Below, one piece after another: positions 4,902-7,674 of a stretch of 7,674 bases of DNA. A program made the translations under genes and the position numbers. Source of the DNA: DASSFZ01 sp036514635. Its GTDB lineage: Bacteria > Chloroflexota > Anaerolineae > Fen-1058. The notes under the pieces are model-generated. The model was not told the DNA's origin, did no database searches, and was given only the letters and a program-made list of their open reading frames with translations. The stretch covers positions 1 through 7,674 of the forward strand of contig DATBWU010000207.1 of assembly GCA_036514635.1 (NCBI GenBank), given 5' to 3'. Each line of letters begins with the position of its first letter. Position 1 is the stretch's first letter.

Positions 4902-5809
4902 TGACCGATTTTCCGGATTCCAGCCAACTCGATCTGTTTGAGCATTCGCGCGCGGTCGCTCTTGCCAACGATGTCATCGACGCGCTCCTCGCCCGCGATG
5001 CCGCTCTCTCAACCGAGCGCGTCAACGGCCTCTGCATCGAGGAACCCGGCCATAGGGCCTGCGAGGCGCTGCAAACCCTGTGCCGCGCCCTCGGCGAGTG
5101 GCCGAGGCCGTCTGCAAATCCGGCCGAGGTCGCCGAGGCAGTCCGTTGGCTCGATGGGAGAGTGCATCCCGCGGCCCTTTCGGCCTTGGGCGACAAGGCT
5201 GCCGATTTCATGCAGCCATTCTGGCGCGAACTTGCGTGCGTGGCCGGCCAGCATGCCTACGACTCGGCGTATCCTGAATCGTACAGTGCATCTCTGTATC
5301 TGCGCTGTGGCGATGCCGTGGCGGCAGCAACGGCCGCGCACGCCGTTCCGAATTGCGACGGCAATGTCGACGCGCTGCATTGGATTGCTGTCGCCCGCTA
5401 TCGGGCCGAAGGGTTGAATGCCTGCCGGGCCCAGCTCATGCGGCTTGCCCTGCTGGCGCCGCAGCGCGTGCCTGCGTTGCTTGCCGAGATCGATGAGCCG
5501 TTGCTGAACCGGGACTGGCGCGCCTTCCAGGCAGACTGTCACTGGCTCGATTCGGAAGACGACACAGCGGGTTCCTGGTATCCGGCATGGCAACTTGTCG
5601 AACATCCGGGTATGGAAATAGAGATCGGCGAGCTGGCAACGTTGCCGGCCACCCGGGCCGGCCAGACGTTTGTGGAGATAAGGCGCCTGCTCAGCCTCGA
5701 AACACGTGGATACAGTGCCGCGCTTGTTTCAGCCAGGAGCCGCCTGCGCGAACTGAGCCGGGAGTTGTTCGCGTTGTATATGGCGCGCCGCGACGTGCGG
5801 CATCTGTGA
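4901..5809 (+). CDS. Hypothetical helical-repeat-like protein, function unknown
   Basis: I do not recognise this 302-aa protein. It begins MTDFPDSSQLDLFEHSRAVA and has no signal peptide, membrane segment or obvious catalytic motif. The middle (about residues 120-210) is rich in Ala/Leu helices such as ASLYLRCGDAVAAATAAHAV, then a second and third pair of similar helices. That spacing suggests a tetratricopeptide-like solenoid, usually a protein-interaction scaffold. The C-terminus is charged and helical. It runs divergently from vapBC and ends 31 nt before the right arm, so it is cargo of cassette B, not host DNA. It could be a third component of the TA module, an independent defence or fitness gene, or a passenger. 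The start at ATG 4901 is coupled to the six-codon leader. Confidence 0.75.
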   Translation: MTDFPDSSQLDLFEHSRAVALANDVIDALLARDAALSTERVNGLCIEEPGHRACEALQTLCRALGEWPRPSANPAEVAEAVRWLDGRVHPAALSALGDKAADFMQPFWRELACVAGQHAYDSAYPESYSASLYLRCGDAVAAATAAHAVPNCDGNVDALHWIAVARYRAEGLNACRAQLMRLALLAPQRVPALLAEIDEPLLNRDWRAFQADCHWLDSEDDTAGSWYPAWQLVEHPGMEIEIGELATLPATRAGQTFVEIRRLLSLETRGYSAALVSARSRLRELSRELFALYMARRDVRHL

Positions 5810-5812
5810 CTC

Positions 5813-5932
5813 TTACCCCACGTGCCGTTGGGGTGTCCCACGGTGTACCAGGCCCGCGGTTTTCCCTATGAAGTCGGTCCAGTCCATCGTCGGAGCGACG
5901 CAGAGGCGGTGGGCGTTTGTTGATTCGCTCAC
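5813..5932 (-). pseudogene. Displaced dusA 5' fragment (copy 3)
   Basis: From GTG 5932 the minus strand reads VSESTNAHRLCVAPTMDWTD, a DusA N-terminus six residues shorter than the other copies. It then switches at base 5873 to the arm-encoded tail FIGKTAGLVHRG and stops at 5813. One of the two near-invariant Met residues in PMMDWTD is Thr here, consistent with relaxed selection after displacement. The GTG lies one base beyond the fitB stop codon (TAG-A-GTG), an operon-like arrangement. Confidence 0.85.
5841..5893. repeat. Cassette B/C junction: 32-bp arm plus dusA core
   Basis: The arm CGGTGTACCAGG...CCCTATGAA (5841-5872) is followed by the core GTCGGTCCAGTCCATC (5873 on). Similarity to the C/D junction extends left of the arm: TTGGGGTGTCCCACGG here against TTGGGGTTCCCGCGG at 6673. 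That suggests B and C carry more closely related ends than A. A small hairpin ACCCCA/TGGGGT (5815-5834) lies just upstream and lacks a T-run. Confidence 0.82.
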
Positions 5933-5933
5933 T

Positions 5934-6350
5934 CTAGATAAACGGATTGACGAGCGTCACGCCCAGACCGGAGAAGTGCGCGGTATTGCGCGTGACCAGC
6001 GTGAGGCCATGGGTCAGGGCGGTCGCTCCGATCTGTTTGTCGATCGCATTCTCCGGGTGCGGAACACGCAAGCGGCCCCATACCTGGGCTTCGTCATGCG
6101 AGAAATCCAGAATCCTGTCGCCAAACTCTTTCAGCACTGTGGTCAACCACGTCTCGAGCTGTCGCGCCTGCCTAGTGTCACCGCGGTGGCGGATCGCTTC
6201 GACCCCACGCCGGATCTCGCCAACGGAGATGACGCTCAGATAGAGCGCATCGCCCTTGGTTCGGGCGTCTGCAAAGAAGCGCCTGACGCCCAGGTTAGCC
6301 TTGGCGCGCTTGCGCACTTCGCTGACCACATCCGTATCAACCAAGTACAT
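5934..6350 (-). CDS. FitB-like PIN-domain toxin
   Basis: The 138-aa protein has the FitB subgroup layout: MYLVDTDVVSEVRK (Asp5), SVISVGEIRRGVE (Glu45), AIDKQIGATALTHGLTLVTRN (Asp104) and TRNTAHF near the C-terminus. The usual acidic residue after TRN is replaced (TRNTAHF where TRN-x2-DF is common), so the fourth metal ligand is uncertain. The start at ATG 6350 overlaps the antitoxin gene by 14 bp. An in-frame upstream extension has no family counterpart. No Shine-Dalgarno sequence is visible, so translation is probably coupled to the antitoxin. It ends with a TAG one base before the GTG of the displaced dusA fragment. Confidence 0.88.
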   Translation of the reverse strand: MYLVDTDVVSEVRKRAKANLGVRRFFADARTKGDALYLSVISVGEIRRGVEAIRHRGDTRQARQLETWLTTVLKEFGDRILDFSHDEAQVWGRLRVPHPENAIDKQIGATALTHGLTLVTRNTAHFSGLGVTLVNPFI

Positions 6351-6570
6351 TCTGGCTGGCGTCGTCGTCGATTCTGGCAAAGTCGACATCCTTGCCCACG
6401 TTCGGAATCGAGGCGAGCACCTCCGCGAATGATTTCGCCCTGGACTTCAGCAATGCAGCCGCGAGCAGTTCCCGATGCTCGGCCTCGGCACTGCGGCCGT
6501 GTTTCCCGGCGCGAGACTTCAACGCGCGGACAATGCGTTCGTCGACGTTGCGGACGATCAGATTAGCCAT
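6337..6570 (-). CDS. FitA-like ribbon-helix-helix antitoxin
   Basis: The 77-aa protein begins MANLIVRNVDERIVRALKSR, a ribbon-helix-helix strand and first helix. The second helix, GRSAEAEHRELLAAAL, is typical of FitA-type antitoxins (about residues 1-45), and a C-terminal toxin-binding tail follows. GAGGGA (6584-6579) lies 8 nt before the ATG at 6570, which decides this start over the ATG three codons upstream at 6579. It should bind the adjacent FitB-like toxin and repress the operon. Confidence 0.88.
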   Translation of the reverse strand: MANLIVRNVDERIVRALKSRAGKHGRSAEAEHRELLAAALLKSRAKSFAEVLASIPNVGKDVDFARIDDDASQNVLG

Positions 6571-6684
6571 GATGTTCATCCCTCGGCGATGGTGTGCGGA
6601 GCAGATGATAGCATTGATAGCGCCGCGGCGTTCACCGCCACCCACTGGGCCATGGATCAGGCGGATAAGATCTTGGGGTTCCCG
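6571..6684. other. Upstream region of fitAB
   Basis: The upstream DNA of the fitAB operon lies here. On the minus strand, a direct repeat of GCTATCA (two copies 9 bp apart, around 6601-6617) includes a TATCAT that could be a -10 box. I see no good -35 and no strong dyad. No gene is present. Confidence 0.35.
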
Positions 6685-6794
6685 CGGTGTACCAAGGCGA
6701 CCGTTTTCCCTATGAAATCAGTCCAGTCCATCATGGGGGCCGTGCAAAGACGGTGAGCGTTGAATTCGCTGGGATTTTTTTGAGTGTCGGTCAC
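6657..6794 (-). pseudogene. Displaced dusA 5' fragment (copy 4)
   Basis: From GTG 6794 the minus strand reads VTDTQKNPSEFNAHRLCTAP then MMDWTD, 26 codons like the intact gene. It switches at 6717 to the arm-encoded tail FIGKTVALVHRG and stops at 6657. It differs from the intact dusA mostly at third codon positions, so it comes from a distinct dusA lineage. Confidence 0.85.
6685..6737. repeat. Cassette C/D junction: 32-bp arm plus dusA core
   Basis: The arm CGGTGTACCAAGG...CCCTATGAA (6685-6716) is followed by a core variant ATCAGTCCAGTCCATC (6717 on). Arm length and the switch point are identical to the junctions at 4023 and 5841. Confidence 0.82.
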
Positions 6795-6817
6795 TTGTTG
6801 CGGACCATAGAGTCGTC

Positions 6818-6857
6818 GTTTCCCGCTATTTCTCGCTATTTTCCTCGATTGCCCGCC
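6818..6857. repeat. Four 10-bp phased repeats (left arm of cassette D)
   Basis: The units GTTTCCCGCT, ATTTCTCGCT, ATTTTCCTCG and ATTGCCCGCC repeat with a 10-bp period and match those at 1318-1367. GTGTACC follows at 6874-6880, 56 bp after the first repeat against 46 bp in cassette A, a difference of one helical turn. The DNA from 6881 to 6956 shows nothing further that I can identify. Confidence 0.65.
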
Positions 6858-6956
6858 GTCGCCGGCGTCGGCAGTGTACCTGTCGGTGCCCAACCAGAAC
6901 GAATCCATGGGTCGGACATGCGCGCTCGAGGGGTGAACCGGGAGAACAACGATTCA

Positions 6957-6993
6957 TTGACTCCGGATCCCATGGTGGGATAATCCCACCATG
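6957..6993 (+). promoter_or_regulatory. Promoter and operator of the cassette D TA operon, leaderless
   Basis: TTGACT (6957-6962) and GATAAT (6979-6984) are separated by 16 bp, a strong sigma-70 match. The -10 box lies in the middle of a perfect 10-bp inverted repeat, CATGGTGGGA (6971-6980)/TCCCACCATG (6984-6993), whose right arm includes the ATG of the antitoxin gene. Transcription should start about 7 nt after the -10 box, at the A of the ATG (6991). The mRNA is therefore probably leaderless and the palindrome is the likely autorepression operator. Confidence 0.8.
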
Positions 6994-7218
6994 ATTCTGA
7001 CCCTCGATGCCAAGCGTCGTCTGACCGTCCCGGCAGCTCTTGCCCCGGCTTCGCCCGGGGATGCATTCGACGCGCGGTTCGACGCCGAAGAGAACGAGAT
7101 CGTGTTCCGCCGAATCGCGGGCGCAGGCGACTGGCTTGCCGTGCTGAGTGAGTGCCCGGCGAGCATGGACGACCTGCCGCCTCGCCGGCGGGCGCCCGCG
7201 AGGCGCCGCAGGATTTGA
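6991..7218 (+). CDS. Short AbrB-type antitoxin
   Basis: The 75-aa protein begins MILTLDAKRRLTVPAALAPA, matching the beta-hairpin and LTVP turn of AbrB/SpoVT-type DNA-binding domains (about residues 1-42). The C-terminal part ends in a very basic run (PPRRRAPARRRR), unlike the usual acidic toxin-binding tail. There is no Shine-Dalgarno sequence; the promoter position implies a leaderless message starting at this ATG. The stop codon overlaps the TTG start of the PIN gene (TTGA). Its operator is the palindrome at 6971-6993. Confidence 0.82.
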   Translation: MILTLDAKRRLTVPAALAPASPGDAFDARFDAEENEIVFRRIAGAGDWLAVLSECPASMDDLPPRRRAPARRRRI

Positions 7219-7640
7219 GCTGGCTACTCGATACCGATGTAATCTGCCAGCCAGCCAAGCGCCATGGGGATGCCCGAGTGGTCGCTTGGCTGCACCAGGA
7301 GCGCGAGCGGTGCTTTACCAGCGCAGTCGTCATCGCTCAACTCGCGTACTGGGTGCGGTCGAAGGAGGGCCGTAAGCGCCGCGAATTGCAGGATTGGCTG
7401 AGAAGGCTGGTGGATGCGCTCGGCGGCCGCGTTCTCGGCTTCAACGTCTCGGTCGCCCATGTCTGGGCCGATCAGGAGCACCTGCTGGAAAAGCACGGGC
7501 AGCGCATGCCCGTGGAGGACGGCTACATCGCCGCGACCGCACGGCGCCACGGTCTGACGATCGCGACGGGAAACGACAAGGATTTCCGGCGGCCCGGCCT
7601 GAAGGTCTTCAACCCGTTCAAGGAACTGCCTCCGGTCTGA
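7215..7640 (+). CDS. FitB/VapC-like PIN-domain toxin with altered active site
   Basis: The 141-aa protein begins MSWLLDTDVICQPAKRHGDA, a PIN first strand with Asp6. It continues with VVIAQLAYWV, VEDGYIAATARRHGLTIATG (Asp102) and NDKDF (Asp123), ending in the common FNPF. At residue 42, where family members have the catalytic Glu (usually A/GEL or GEI), the codon is CAA for Gln. The DTNVISE element is also changed to DTDVICQ. The toxin may be weakened or inactive. I chose TTG 7215 because it overlaps the antitoxin stop and gives the normal N-terminus. GAGG (7200-7203) lies 11 nt upstream. The frame is open from about 7152, but that part only mirrors the antitoxin gene. Confidence 0.82.
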   Translation: MSWLLDTDVICQPAKRHGDARVVAWLHQERERCFTSAVVIAQLAYWVRSKEGRKRRELQDWLRRLVDALGGRVLGFNVSVAHVWADQEHLLEKHGQRMPVEDGYIAATARRHGLTIATGNDKDFRRPGLKVFNPFKELPPV

Positions 7641-7674
7641 ATTCAGGCACCGCGGAGTGAAATCATTCAGGAAA
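7641..7674. other. Short sequence after the cassette D PIN gene
   Basis: These 34 bases hold no gene, terminator or arm motif that I can see. The right end of cassette D, if there is one, lies beyond the window. Confidence 0.4.

Larger units (their letters stand above)
4055..5872. mobile_element. dusA-integrated cassette B (vapBC plus unknown gene)
   Basis: This 1,818-bp unit lies between the dusA repeats at 4055 and 5873. It contains a displaced dusA 5' end, vapC and vapB in the same direction as dusA, a divergent 302-aa gene, and the 32-bp right arm (5841-5872). It lacks the phased left arm of cassettes A and D: the vapC stop is only 15 nt from the dusA start. It has no recombinase gene. 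Confidence 0.7.
5873..6716. mobile_element. dusA-integrated cassette C (fitAB only, 844 bp)
   Basis: This is the smallest unit: a displaced dusA 5' end, fitB, fitA, about 115 bp of upstream DNA, and the 32-bp right arm (6685-6716). Nothing else fits. It is effectively a toxin-antitoxin operon with attachment ends. Such a small unit cannot carry its own integrase, so it was either mobilised in trans or trimmed by deletion from a larger island. Confidence 0.7.
6717..7674. mobile_element. dusA-integrated cassette D (AbrB/PIN toxin-antitoxin), incomplete
   Basis: This unit starts with a displaced dusA 5' end and has a left arm related to that of cassette A (phased repeats 6818-6857, GTGTACC at 6874). 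It carries a plus-strand AbrB-type antitoxin and a PIN gene. No right arm or further dusA fragment is reached by 7674. Its dusA-distal position implies the oldest insertion seen here. Confidence 0.6.

Noticed and set aside
5815..5834. ACCCCA/TGGGGT hairpin as a terminator of the 302-aa gene
   Set aside because: The stem is only 6 bp with an 8-nt loop and no T-run, so it is too weak to call.
1216..6794. The four dusA repeats as a CRISPR-like or simple tandem duplication
   Set aside because: Spacing is irregular and kilobase-sized, the copies diverge synonymously, and each displaced copy is fused to the same foreign arm. That fits site-specific insertion better.

Overview
The window is high-GC DNA from a proteobacterium. 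A betaproteobacterium of the Rhodocyclales type is my best guess, from DusA similarity and base composition only. The left end (1-1293, minus strand) is ordinary chromosome: the start of an NAD(P)-binding epimerase/dehydratase gene sits directly downstream of, and overlaps, an intact dusA (tRNA-dihydrouridine synthase A).

The rest (1294-7674) is accessory DNA with a clear hidden architecture. The 5' end of dusA (start codon through the DWTD codons) occurs four times in the same orientation: once in the intact gene (1216-1293) and as three displaced fragments (4055-4132, 5873-5932, 6717-6794). Each displaced fragment is joined, at the same base, to the same 32-bp arm (CGGTGTACCA...CTATGAA). 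This is the expected footprint of serial site-specific insertion into the 5' end of dusA, a known chromosomal attachment site, with each insertion supplying a replacement dusA 5' end and pushing the old one outward. The repeats divide the window into cassettes A (about 2.84 kb), B (about 1.82 kb), C (0.84 kb) and D (incomplete at the window edge). No integrase or excisionase gene is visible.

Each cassette carries one recognisable toxin-antitoxin (TA) pair. A: a MarR-like winged-helix antitoxin plus an AbiEii-type nucleotidyltransferase toxin. B: an AbrB/MazE-type VapB plus a PIN-domain VapC, with a divergent 302-aa gene of unknown function. C: a FitA-like antitoxin plus a FitB-like PIN toxin, and nothing else. 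D: a short AbrB-type antitoxin plus a FitB-like PIN protein whose expected catalytic Glu is Gln. The TA genes of B and C end 15 nt and 1 nt before the start codon of the adjacent dusA 5' fragment. When those cassettes were next to dusA, they would have formed vapB-vapC-dusA and fitA-fitB-dusA operons. In A and D the TA pair points away from dusA, and the dusA-proximal arm instead contains 10-bp-phased pyrimidine-rich repeats and GTGTACC motifs.

Overall this looks like an integrase-less, tandem array of toxin-antitoxin cassettes with the dusA 5' end as its recombination site, loosely like an integron array but built on an essential-like housekeeping tRNA-modification gene. Site-specific integration at dusA is established; the tandem TA array, the very small 0.84-kb unit and the TA-dusA operon arrangement are what I consider new here.
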